NCBI GenBank assembly: GCA_047605645.1
Contig: JASGFJ010000025.1
Coordinates: 1 to 64,000 of the forward strand
Origin: UBA1309 sp047605645
GTDB lineage: Bacteria > Bacteroidota > Bacteroidia > Bacteroidales > Dysgonomonadaceae
Direction: 5' to 3'
Length of the DNA stretch: 64,000 nt
Shown here: positions 8,899 to 16,895 of the stretch, piece by piece
Layout: each line of letters begins with the position of its first letter
Numbering within the stretch: position 1 is the first letter of the stretch
Made by a program: the position numbers and the translations under genes
The notes under the pieces: model-generated
Database searches by the model: none
Told to the model about the DNA's origin: nothing
Seen by the model: only the letters and a program-made list of their open reading frames with translations

Positions 8899-9815
8899 TT
8901 TAATTTATTGATAAAATAACGAATAAACATCACAAGTTTATCCTTTCCGGTCAGCAATTCACATCTGTTTATCCATCCGATTTTTCTTAAAGGCAGATAT
9001 TTAATAACCAGGTTATAATAATCATACCTGCACTTTGGATACAGATTATCCCATTGCATGTGTTCAAAAAAGAACAGGTCATATCTTTCTTCAGGATTTG
9101 CATAATCCAAATCGCGCAGCCATTTAAATAACAATGTATTCGCATCCAATTTTTCACTCAATCTGTTCCTATTGCTTGACAGATGAATGGAGGATATGCG
9201 AAATTTAAACAACATCTCTCTCGTATTTGCGACTCCGTTTTCACCCATATTGATCGCTGAAGCTGTGTCTGAACCAAAAGCACAGGGGAAATCAATGAAT
9301 CCTTTTTGTTTTAAAACAGATGCACGAAACATAAAGTTACCTATGCAAGTGAAAGCCGCAGCTTGTAACCAATAAAAAACAAAAGCATATTTCGAACAGA
9401 ACTCAGGAAGAATTCCGTCCAGACCTATTAAGCCTCCATTTTCATCGATTTGCTCGACACGTGAACGGATTAAATCGGCTTGAGGATATTTCTCTGAAAG
9501 AGCGATACATTCTTTCAGAAAATCCCGATGATACAAGTCGTCGTCAGCCGCAAGAACAATATAATCCCCTTTTGCATACTGAATACTGTTTGTCCATTGT
9601 TTAACTAAATTCTCTCCTCCAATGTTTTTGGAGTTCCGTATATAAGTTATGCGCTCATCCGAATAAGAAGATACAACAGCCTTCAGATCCTCAGGCGAGC
9701 AGTCATCTACGACGACCAACTCGAAATAAGGGTAAGTTTGCTGTAAGATACTATTTATAGCTTGCGAAAGAAACTTCTTTTTATATGCAGGCAAAATAAA
9801 TGAAACTAAAGTCAT
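8895..9815 (-). CDS. Glycosyltransferase, GT2
   Basis: This 306-residue GT2 enzyme begins VSFILPAYKKKFL, has VVVDDCSPEDL near residue 35 and an AADDDLYHRDFL metal-binding motif near residue 93. It carries an NIGGENLV element near residue 64. It is a clear paralogue of the GT2 at 12352-13302, which has NIGGKDLV and ASDDDVYGVHFL in the same places. It overlaps the acetyltransferase gene downstream by 4 bases. It should be a cytoplasmic inverting transferase of unknown specificity. Confidence 0.87.
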   Translation of the reverse strand: MTLVSFILPAYKKKFLSQAINSILQQTYPYFELVVVDDCSPEDLKAVVSSYSDERITYIRNSKNIGGENLVKQWTNSIQYAKGDYIVLAADDDLYHRDFLKECIALSEKYPQADLIRSRVEQIDENGGLIGLDGILPEFCSKYAFVFYWLQAAAFTCIGNFMFRASVLKQKGFIDFPCAFGSDTASAINMGENGVANTREMLFKFRISSIHLSSNRNRLSEKLDANTLLFKWLRDLDYANPEERYDLFFFEHMQWDNLYPKCRYDYYNLVIKYLPLRKIGWINRCELLTGKDKLVMFIRYFINKLK

Positions 9816-9828
9816 ATTTTTTTATTAA

Positions 9829-10740
9829 TCAGATTGATAATACCTCACAAAGCCGATTAAGTGATTCTTTATCAAAATAAGACATCTTATGAAGAGAATT
9901 TTTCTCAAATATTTCCTTGTATGAAATAAAATCACACCCTCCATTCACCTTCGACTGTAGGTAATGAGGAAGAACATCACTGACAAGGGAACATTTATGT
10001 TCCTTCAGTTTACCGGATAACAGTTCATCATATAAAATTTGAAAGAAAAAATAATCAATAATTTTATCTTGAGTCTTCCAATAGAATAACATTAAGTCGA
10101 GCAATGCCTTTATTGTCTCATCTCCTTCTCTTCCAAAGAAAATACTGTTGAGCATATTCACCCGATACTGCGGATGCCATCCCCAATAATAAGCATAAGT
10201 GCTTTCCCAGTATTTTTTATTCTGTTCGCTCCTGTCGCGCTGAAAAACGAAATAATCCGTATTCGAATATCTCTCAGGAATTTCTCCCGTTAACATGATG
10301 GTTGCATCCAACCAAATTCCTCCATAAGTTTTCAATAAAGCAAGGCGTAGCAAATCGGAAAAAAAAGTCCTATTGAAAGCTAAATTTTTTCTTCTTTCCC
10401 AAACAAAGGTCGGAAGCTCCAAATACTCATGGATTGTCTCATCGCTCAAGCGGATAACTTCATAACCTCCCTTATACTTATCTATAGAGTCAAAACACAG
10501 TTGTACAATTTCAGGCAAACCTTCATGTTCTACTCCCTGCCCCCAGTATTGCCAAATAATCTTCTTACCAACAAGTTCTTTCTTTACAGGAAGGAAGTCG
10601 TATTTGTCAAGTTCTCCACTAAAATATGCAGTTATAACAGGGTGCCAGAATGAAGCAACCTCCCTATGTTTTGCGATTATTCGCTTTCGGCGTATAGCAG
10701 ACCATATTTGACTAATGACTGGTAAATTTACAATAGGCAT
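9829..10740 (-). CDS. Capsular polysaccharide synthesis protein, GT32-like
   Basis: This 303-residue protein matches the family of capsular polysaccharide synthesis proteins with a glycosyltransferase sugar-binding (DXD) region. Features are KKIIWQYWGQG (about residues 53-63), LPEIVQLCFDSI, and GGIWLDATIML near residue 140-150, where the D supplies the nucleotide-sugar/metal contact. LLRLALLKTYGG just before it is also typical. Fungal Och1 and bacterial GT32 enzymes share this core. It is separated by 13-14 bases from both neighbours. Likely a retaining transferase; the sugar is not predictable. Confidence 0.82.
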   Translation of the reverse strand: MPIVNLPVISQIWSAIRRKRIIAKHREVASFWHPVITAYFSGELDKYDFLPVKKELVGKKIIWQYWGQGVEHEGLPEIVQLCFDSIDKYKGGYEVIRLSDETIHEYLELPTFVWERRKNLAFNRTFFSDLLRLALLKTYGGIWLDATIMLTGEIPERYSNTDYFVFQRDRSEQNKKYWESTYAYYWGWHPQYRVNMLNSIFFGREGDETIKALLDLMLFYWKTQDKIIDYFFFQILYDELLSGKLKEHKCSLVSDVLPHYLQSKVNGGCDFISYKEIFEKNSLHKMSYFDKESLNRLCEVLSI

Positions 10741-10754
10741 ATTTATTCCTTTTT

Positions 10755-11282
10755 TTACTTAATAATTCTTGCTGGAATCCCCACCACTGTCACATTCTCC
10801 TCCAAGATTGATTTAACGACTACTGCTCCAGCTCCGATCTTTACTCCATTCGCTATCGTTATATCTCCTAGGATTTGGGCATTCTGACCTATATCAACAT
10901 TGTCACCGATTACAGGTGGTATATCCGGAAAACCACCATTGCTGCCGATACAACAATTACCATGGAGTGTGCAATTTTCCCCAATCTTAGCCTTAGGGTG
11001 AACAATAATAGATCCATAATGATATATCTTCAGTCCTGAATCGAAATTACCAACAGATATAAAAAATCCTAGCTTTGCCCCCAAACGATTTTTTCGCCTT
11101 TGGTAATAGTATTTCATCCACTTATTCGGTTTGCAAAAGGTATAATATTCTTCTTTTCGCAAAAATCGCATATAACGACGAATAAAGAATTGCTCCGATT
11201 GCACAAACCATTCCACCCAAAAAGCTTTGGAGAAAAAGAATGGCTGAGAAAAATCATCTTTATTTATATCATCTATCATCAC
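10755..11282 (-). CDS. Serine acetyltransferase-like hexapeptide acyltransferase
   Basis: This 175-residue protein has a short helical N-terminal half and a left-handed beta-helix from about residue 90 (VHPKAKIGENCTLHGNCCIGS, GDNVDIGQNAQILGDITIANGVKIGAGAVVV) ending in GIPARIIK. The helix order matches CysE-type acetyltransferases, but the N-terminal domain is shorter than in biosynthetic CysE and the gene sits inside a glycan operon. A sugar O- or N-acetyltransferase acting on the polysaccharide is therefore more likely than cysteine synthesis. Confidence 0.8.
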   Translation of the reverse strand: MMIDDINKDDFSQPFFFSKAFWVEWFVQSEQFFIRRYMRFLRKEEYYTFCKPNKWMKYYYQRRKNRLGAKLGFFISVGNFDSGLKIYHYGSIIVHPKAKIGENCTLHGNCCIGSNGGFPDIPPVIGDNVDIGQNAQILGDITIANGVKIGAGAVVVKSILEENVTVVGIPARIIK

Positions 11283-11292
11283 AACGGAGTTT

Positions 11293-12267
11293 TTATCTAT
11301 TCAAAACCTTCGAAATCATTCTTGTGGTTCTCCCTTTACAACCATAAAAAAGTATAAGTAGAAAATGAGTCACATATTTATATCTTTTAAAATAAAACAG
11401 TCGGGCTTTAAATTCATTTAAAAAGAAAGAGAGTTGCCATTCATTTTCCAATGCAATATAATCAGAAAGCTTCTTAAATGCTAAGCTATAATTCCCTTTT
11501 TCATAATATTTCAATAAATCCTCTGTAAGATGATATCGATACTTATGTGAAATAGCATCTCTCAACTGATTATCCACAATCAACTTATCCAGTAGTTGCA
11601 TAATCTGATAGGAACAATCAAAAAGTGAGATATCCGCATATTTAGATTTTTCGGGAAATTGATAATAATAGGTATGGCTATTTATATATTTAAAGTTTTC
11701 CACATATTGCAAATATTGAAAAATGAAATCTTCATCTTCCCATAGGGTATAAGCTTCGTTAAACCTCAATTGATATTCTTGAATTATTCTTGTCTTAAAA
11801 GCCTTACTCCATAAAAAGCCAAACATCTCGTTACATTGTAAGCTGTAAATCAGATGCTGCAGATCGGAGATCTCAAAGTCCGACAAAGCAGATGTTGGTT
11901 CACATCGATTATCATGGCAGTTATAAAAGCCTGAGATAATAATGTCATGCATTGAGAAATAATGACTAAAGTGCTGAAGCCAATCTTCACTGACATAATC
12001 ATCAGAGTCAACAAAACAAACCCATTCGCCAGCAACATTATCCAATCCCAGGTTTCTGGCGCTGCTGACTCCTCCATTGCTTTTATGAAATGTCCGTATA
12101 CGAAGATCTCTGGAAGCATATTTATGAATAATAGTGCCCGAATTGTCGGTAGAACCATCATCAATCAATAATAATTCGTAATTGACATACTTCTGTTGAA
12201 GAATGCTATCAAGACACCTTTCTATTGTTGTTTCGGCATTAAATATGGGAACAATGATGGAAATCAT
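11293..12267 (-). CDS. Glycosyltransferase, GT2
   Basis: This 324-residue GT2 enzyme shows ISIIVPIFNAETTIERCLDS at the N terminus, LLIDDGSTDNSG near residue 34, the SNGGVSSARNLGLD loop near residue 65 and the metal-binding FVDSDDY at about residue 89-95. LWEDEDFIFQY near residue 170 is the usual ED motif of the acceptor side. The C-terminal segment is basic and hydrophobic, suited to peripheral membrane contact. It lies 10 bases upstream of the acetyltransferase gene and 84 bases after the next GT2, the longest gap within this part of the operon. Confidence 0.88.
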   Translation of the reverse strand: MISIIVPIFNAETTIERCLDSILQQKYVNYELLLIDDGSTDNSGTIIHKYASRDLRIRTFHKSNGGVSSARNLGLDNVAGEWVCFVDSDDYVSEDWLQHFSHYFSMHDIIISGFYNCHDNRCEPTSALSDFEISDLQHLIYSLQCNEMFGFLWSKAFKTRIIQEYQLRFNEAYTLWEDEDFIFQYLQYVENFKYINSHTYYYQFPEKSKYADISLFDCSYQIMQLLDKLIVDNQLRDAISHKYRYHLTEDLLKYYEKGNYSLAFKKLSDYIALENEWQLSFFLNEFKARLFYFKRYKYVTHFLLILFYGCKGRTTRMISKVLNR

Positions 12268-12351
12268 ACTTTCTTTCTTAAAAAATAAAACTTACACTAT
12301 CGAGTAGTGTAAAAACAATCGAAATAATGCACCATATTTCAGTACCTTTTC

Positions 12352-13302
12352 TTATTTACAAAGTCTAAAATAAAATCCCAATAAAAGAATCCTAAATTTA
12401 TCTTTGTATGTAAGTATTGACGATAGTTGCAAATTCATAATTGCTGACACAATTAGAGCAAATGATTTTGAGGTATAGATTGAATATACAATTTCACCTT
12501 TTATTGCTTCGTTTAAAGACTTTCTTAATCGATCCCCAAAATAAAGAGCTATCGCATCCTTTCCTGAGAGAAACGGCAGTATCTGTTCTTTAAAATATCT
12601 ATTAAAAGAAATTCTGGTCTTTGCTTTATCGAGAATATTGCTCTGTTGCGTACTAATATTAAGGCCTGAGCTTCGCCACGAGAACAACACATGCCCTGTA
12701 TAACCAACTCCCCCTGTCAATGATAGTTTACACCATGTAGCATCATCGCTTCCCCAAGCCATGGGAAAGTTTACAAAACCACCTATCTTCTGGATTGCAG
12801 ACAAACGAAACATAAAATCGGGAGCAACCTGTTTCCTTCGATTGATGATATTCTGATAAATAAATTCTTCAGCACATTCATACTCTAAGCAGGGTTCAGA
12901 AAATCCAATAATCTTGTTTTGTGGGTCAATAGTCTGATGACGACAATGCACCAAATCTACATTCGGATATTCCGCAATCACAGAGAGCATTTCTTTTAAA
13001 AAATGTACTCCATACACATCATCATCGGATGCTAAGACAGCCCACTCCCCAGTTGCATAGGAAAGACAATGATTCCAATTTGCAACAAGATCTTTTCCCC
13101 CTATATTTTTTGCATTTTCATAATACCGAATACGAGTATCATCAAATAATGAAATAATATTCTGGATTTCGTCTGGTGAATGATCGTTAATAACAATTAA
13201 TTCAAAATCCGTGAAACTTTGAGAGAGTATGCTGACAATAGCCTCTTTTAGAAAACGTCCTTTATAGGCTGGCAAAACAAATGAAACTTTAACCATTATC
13301 AT
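12352..13302 (-). CDS. Glycosyltransferase, GT2
   Basis: This 316-residue GT2 enzyme begins VKVSFVLPAYKGRFL, has LIVINDHSPDE near residue 35 and LASDDDVYGVHFL near residue 92. An in-frame ATG two codons in is an alternative start. It overlaps the end of the upstream GT2 by 14 bases. It is a paralogue of the GT2 at 8895-9815, with the same NIGGK/E block and similar spacing of the DDD motif, so the operon has probably grown by duplication. The product should be a cytoplasmic inverting transferase. Confidence 0.87.
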   Translation of the reverse strand: MIMVKVSFVLPAYKGRFLKEAIVSILSQSFTDFELIVINDHSPDEIQNIISLFDDTRIRYYENAKNIGGKDLVANWNHCLSYATGEWAVLASDDDVYGVHFLKEMLSVIAEYPNVDLVHCRHQTIDPQNKIIGFSEPCLEYECAEEFIYQNIINRRKQVAPDFMFRLSAIQKIGGFVNFPMAWGSDDATWCKLSLTGGVGYTGHVLFSWRSSGLNISTQQSNILDKAKTRISFNRYFKEQILPFLSGKDAIALYFGDRLRKSLNEAIKGEIVYSIYTSKSFALIVSAIMNLQLSSILTYKDKFRILLLGFYFRLCK

Positions 13303-14137
13303 TTTTATTGTGAGAAAATAATCTGTACCAGTTAGATATTTTAGTGGCCAATTTATAGGAACGGCTTCTCTTTATATCAGACAATTCCACACTCAAATCT
13401 CGATTCTCTTCAAGAAGCATTTGGTTATCACAAATATAATCAATAAAGAAATCAATATGCTTCTTCATTATATATTTGAGCGCTTTCTTCCTGTTTTCTA
13501 AATTTTTATCTTCCTGAAAAGTTGTCAACATAGACCTCTTTTTTATTCTGTACCAAAAAAGATCCTTTTCTATTTTATAAACGGTTTTGCCTTCCTCTAG
13601 GATTGAAATCCAGAATTCCCAGTCTTCCCACCCGGTCAATAAAGATTCATCATATCCTCCAACCTTACTCCAATCAGCCTTCCTGTAGAATGCCGAACAA
13701 AAAATCACATTCCCAACTGCTAGATTTTTTTTATTGAATTCCGGCAATATCCACGCCCCATTCTTCTCTCCAAATGTTTGAGCATTACAATAGATAACAG
13801 TGTACCCCTGTTCAAATTCCGCTTGGGCTAATTCAAGATATAAATTAGCGATCTTATCATCGGCATCAAGAGGCAATATCCATTCTCCTCTCGCTTCTTG
13901 AATGCCGGCATTTCTGGCAGAAGATAATCCTCCGTTTTGCTTCTTTATATAACGAAAACGAGTGTCCTTATCCAACCATTTTTTTGCAATCTCGTCCGTA
14001 TTATCGGGAGAACCATCATTGACAATAATACATTCCCAATTCGTGTATGTTTGCTCCAAAACAGACTGAAGGCATTCATCTAAATATTGCGCCTGATTAT
14101 AGCAGGGAACAATGACTGAAATAAGATGTTGTTCCAT
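13289..14137 (-). CDS. Glycosyltransferase, GT2
   Basis: This GT2 enzyme of 282 residues (288 if the ATG at 14155 is used) has ISVIVPCYNQAQYLDECLQS at the N terminus, IIVNDGSPDNTD, NGGLSSARNAGIQ and the LDADDKI metal site near residue 95. GWEDWEFW near residue 175 is a strong family motif with the catalytic D/E. I chose the ATG at 14137 because it places the first strand a few residues from the start, as in homologues, and leaves a 4-base gap to the preceding gene. The last 40 residues are a short coiled-coil-like stretch. Confidence 0.87.
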   Translation of the reverse strand: MEQHLISVIVPCYNQAQYLDECLQSVLEQTYTNWECIIVNDGSPDNTDEIAKKWLDKDTRFRYIKKQNGGLSSARNAGIQEARGEWILPLDADDKIANLYLELAQAEFEQGYTVIYCNAQTFGEKNGAWILPEFNKKNLAVGNVIFCSAFYRKADWSKVGGYDESLLTGWEDWEFWISILEEGKTVYKIEKDLFWYRIKKRSMLTTFQEDKNLENRKKALKYIMKKHIDFFIDYICDNQMLLEENRDLSVELSDIKRSRSYKLATKISNWYRLFSHNKNDNG

Positions 14138-14141
14138 ATAT

Positions 14142-14927
14142 TTAATCCAAATCATTTAATAGTCCGATTTTTTTACCTAGTCTAATCCAACGCGAGTTTT
14201 GTAATATGCGAGAATATTTTTCTTTATAGTCAAATAATTCTTGATATTGAGGATAAATCGTCGGAAAATATTCATTTAATGTGAAATTTCTTTCTTTGCT
14301 GATAAGTTCAGTATTATCAACAGCAGAACTTATACCATCTAAATAAAATGTTGATATTAAAAAATCTAATTTTTTATAGGTTAAATTATATTTACAAAAA
14401 GCAAGAAGAAACCATTTCCAATCAGATACTATCCTTAGATGTTCATCATAAAATCCATATTTTTCAAACGCATCTTTACGAATGAATGTACAAGGATGAC
14501 AAATCGTTTGCAAAATAAATTGAGAAAATCCAACTTTCTCCGGACTAGCCCAATAGCTTTGTAAATTATTTTCATCTTTAATTTCTAAATTGCCGGAAAT
14601 TACATCTTCTCCTGTCAACTCAGATAGACATTCTTGTAATACATTCTCACTATAAAGGTTATCCCCACTATTGAGAAACAATAAATACTCTCCATTAGCA
14701 ACTCGAATACCTTTATTCATGGCATTATAAATACCGTTATCTGATTCTGAAACCCAATAAGATATTTTATCTTGATTCTCTTTGATTAATTCTGTACTAC
14801 CATCAACTGAACCTCCATCAATAACAATATATTCCATCTCTTTATTTGTCTGACAAAAAACGGAGCTAAAAGTTCGTTGGAGGCCAACCTTATTATTATA
14901 ATTAATAGTAATAATAGAAAGTTTCAT
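14142..14927 (-). CDS. Glycosyltransferase, GT2 (WcaA/colanic acid type)
   Basis: This 261-residue GT2 enzyme shows LSIITINYNNKVGLQRT, YIVIDGGSVDGSTELI and SESDNGIYNAMNKGI, with FLNSGDNLY in place of the classical DxD near residue 88. That combination is typical of the short PGL/colanic-acid-like GT2 subgroup found in Bacteroidota capsule loci. It is the first intact transferase gene downstream of the GT2 relic at 15146-15433, which belongs to the same subgroup. No canonical promoter was found directly upstream. Confidence 0.88.
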   Translation of the reverse strand: MKLSIITINYNNKVGLQRTFSSVFCQTNKEMEYIVIDGGSVDGSTELIKENQDKISYWVSESDNGIYNAMNKGIRVANGEYLLFLNSGDNLYSENVLQECLSELTGEDVISGNLEIKDENNLQSYWASPEKVGFSQFILQTICHPCTFIRKDAFEKYGFYDEHLRIVSDWKWFLLAFCKYNLTYKKLDFLISTFYLDGISSAVDNTELISKERNFTLNEYFPTIYPQYQELFDYKEKYSRILQNSRWIRLGKKIGLLNDLD

Positions 14928-15145
14928 TATTCAAATTATCAAATAAGTCATTATTTAAAACTAATATCAATCACATCTTAATCTCTTCTAGATATTACGA
15001 CAAGCATTTCTGGATTACAACTATAAAGTCCAATAAATATTGATGAATTCATCAATATTTCAACACGAACCAATCGCTTTAAAATTCTATATTTCAACAT
15101 TCCGTATAGTTCGACTATAAGCCTACCCAATCTATATTGTTTGGA
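14928..15145 (-). other. AT-rich spacer with a 26-base perfect palindrome
   Basis: This spacer separates the intact GT2 from the broken one. It holds a perfect 26-base palindrome at 15035-15060 centred on gaattc, and a stop-free minus-strand reading of about 49 codons (roughly 14977-15124) without a start codon and without any family I recognise. It may be the eroded tail of the broken GT2 gene; that is inference. Confidence 0.4.
15035..15060. repeat. 26-base perfect palindrome
   Basis: The 13-base arm aaatattgatgaa is followed at once by its exact reverse complement, with no spacer. There is no T tract suited to an intrinsic terminator on either strand, and a zero-base loop would cost four inner pairs in RNA. 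A dimeric protein-binding site or a cruciform are alternatives. It lies between two GT2 reading frames. Confidence 0.6.
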
Positions 15146-15433
15146 TTAGTACAAACTAGCCAACTTTCGTTCATAATCCAAATATAACCAATAACCTTTC
15201 GATTTATCAATCCCCTTGCTCATCGGATCATCCCTTCTCTTTACCGGGTTCAGAATGTATTTTTATTCTACTATCACGAATGACTTTGCAATTTAGAGTG
15301 TATTATCCAGAGAACAGCCATCCATGATTAGTACTTCAAAATCCGAAAACAACTGCTCAAGCACACTACTTAATGTCGCTTGACGTGTGTTTAGTGAATT
15401 ATATGTAGGTATGATTATTGAGAAAATTGACAT
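15146..15433 (-). pseudogene. Broken GT2 glycosyltransferase (frameshifted relic)
   Basis: Reading the minus strand from the ATG at 15433 gives MSIFSIIIPTYNSL and then VLEQLFSDFEVLIMDGCSLDNTL, a perfect GT2 beginning, followed by TAA at codon 45. The next family blocks continue in shifted frames: DSRIKIHSEPGK in one frame and then DPMSKGIDKSKGYWLYLD, which corresponds to the IYDAMNKGI...GDWLYFLG region of GT2 enzymes. The reading ends at a TAA at 15146-15148. The order and spacing of the blocks show a real gene disabled by a stop and at least one frameshift and lacking its C-terminal half. It lies directly downstream of the Wzt-like gene and seems to have been a paralogue of the gene at 14142. 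Confidence 0.8.
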
Positions 15434-15474
15434 GTAAAAGTATAAACGAGATATTCTATATAAATAAATAGTTG

Positions 15475-16728
15475 TTAATCCAAAATCAAGACTCCCCTAT
15501 CCTTAAAATAAAATGGGTTTCCATTTGCCGTAATAAGCCCATCAACCACAACCATAACCCTATTTGTAAACTTAAAAAGGTATTCAACATTAGGATGGGT
15601 TAATGCAAATTCTAAATAAAAGGTTCCCGTAGTAAAATTATGAGGAAAATGTATTTTTTCCTCAACCTCATGTGTTCCAACGGAGTACGTCTCTAACTCT
15701 CCTTTAAGATGAGTTGGGCTATAAAATGCAATTAAGTTATCATTACTGTCATATAATTGAGCTTCAAAAGAAATTGGTCTTTCAATAAAGTTCTCAAAAC
15801 GTATAACAATATCTATAGATTCGCCATTGCTGACTTTAATTTCTGATTTTCTTATATTGTTAAATGTTACATCAAGTATATGTATTCCATTTCTTTTCTC
15901 ATTTGAGAAAGAGAAAGTTGATGAATAGTTACTTAAATTGCTTTTATTATAATAATCAATAGCCTCTACCACCTCTCCTTGATATTCAATTGTGCCATTA
16001 TTCATGTAAATTCCATTTTTACACAATGTTTTCACAGCTGCCATATTATGGCTTACAAACAACACCGTTCGTCCTTCTCCGCGGGAGACATCTCCCATCT
16101 TTCCCAGACATTTTTTCTGAAATTCGGCGTCCCCCACAGCCAGCACCTCATCTACAATCAGTATTTCCGATTCCAGATGGGCAGCCACGGCAAAAGCGAG
16201 TCGCACATACATCCCTGAAGAATATCGCTTCACCGGTGTATCGATATAACGCTCTACTCCGGAGAAATCTACAATTTCGTCAAACTTCCGCTTGATTTCT
16301 TTTTTTGTCATCCCCAGGATAGCACCATTCAGGAAAATATTTTCCCGTCCGGTCATTTCCGGATGAAAACCTGTTCCGACTTCCAGCAGGGAAGCGATTC
16401 GTCCTTTCACTTTGATATTTCCGGTAGTCGGCGCCGTCACTTTCGACAATAATTTCAGCAAAGTAGATTTTCCTGCTCCATTTCGCCCGATAATCCCCAC
16501 AGCATCTCCCTGCTCAATCTGAAAGTTGATATCTTTCAGAGCCCACACATAATCGGACTCTCCTTTTTGAGTACGGTCGTTTGCTTCTCCAATTTTCAGG
16601 AATGGATCTTCTTTTCCACGGACACGTGCCCACATCCGGTTCAGGTCGTGCGACAAAGTGCCTGTGCCGACTTCTCCAAGTCGATATTGTTTCGATATAT
16701 TGTGTGCTTCAAGTGCTATATTGCTCAT
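15475..16728 (-). CDS. wzt: Polysaccharide ABC exporter, ATP-binding subunit (Wzt-like, with C-terminal domain)
   Basis: This 417-residue protein has a complete ABC ATPase in residues 1-250: Walker A GRNGAGKST (about 79-87), the signature YSSGM (about 168-172), Walker B ILIVDEVLAVGD and the switch His in FVSHN. The stretch RIASLLEVGTGFHPEMTGREN is diagnostic of the polysaccharide/teichoic-acid export subgroup. Residues 270-417 form a beta-rich domain (IVIRFENF, AQLYDSND, HFPHNFTTGTFYLEFAL) that matches Wzt C-terminal carbohydrate-binding domains, which recognise the finished glycan end. It pairs with the permease gene at 16896, from which it is separated by a repeat-rich spacer. It energises export of a lipid-linked glycan across the inner membrane. 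Confidence 0.92.
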   Translation of the reverse strand: MSNIALEAHNISKQYRLGEVGTGTLSHDLNRMWARVRGKEDPFLKIGEANDRTQKGESDYVWALKDINFQIEQGDAVGIIGRNGAGKSTLLKLLSKVTAPTTGNIKVKGRIASLLEVGTGFHPEMTGRENIFLNGAILGMTKKEIKRKFDEIVDFSGVERYIDTPVKRYSSGMYVRLAFAVAAHLESEILIVDEVLAVGDAEFQKKCLGKMGDVSRGEGRTVLFVSHNMAAVKTLCKNGIYMNNGTIEYQGEVVEAIDYYNKSNLSNYSSTFSFSNEKRNGIHILDVTFNNIRKSEIKVSNGESIDIVIRFENFIERPISFEAQLYDSNDNLIAFYSPTHLKGELETYSVGTHEVEEKIHFPHNFTTGTFYLEFALTHPNVEYLFKFTNRVMVVVDGLITANGNPFYFKDRGVLILD

Positions 16729-16740
16729 AGTTTGTATAAA

Positions 16741-16895
16741 TTAATTAGTGTGTGCTTAAGGCTGAGGTTAAGAATCGTGTCAGCTTTCAATCCTTAGCCT
16801 TATTTCTCATTTCTCAACCTTAGCCTCATCCTCAATTTTTCTTTCTCGACCTCAGTTTTCAACCTTATTTCTTATTCTCAGCCTCAATCTCATTT
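16741..16895. repeat. Degenerate gag/aag-word repeat between the two ABC genes
   Basis: The spacer between permease and ATPase consists almost only of degenerate words. On the plus strand these include ctcaaccttagcctcatcc, tctcgacctcagttttcaac and tctcagcctcaatctcattt. Near 16756-16775 the same word appears inverted (cttaaggctgaggttaagaa). This vocabulary differs from the ttaRac words found in the other spacers. It has no open reading frame of note and no promoter consensus. Confidence 0.6.

Noticed and set aside
10755..11282. Assignment as biosynthetic CysE
   Set aside because: The N-terminal domain is shorter than in CysE and the gene lies within a glycan operon, so a glycan acetyltransferase is favoured.
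15179..15210. Minus-strand TATATTTG with a TTG 21 bases upstream, a possible promoter inside the GT2 relic
   Set aside because: The TATATTTGG string encodes the conserved YLD of the former GT2, so the match is explained by coding history.
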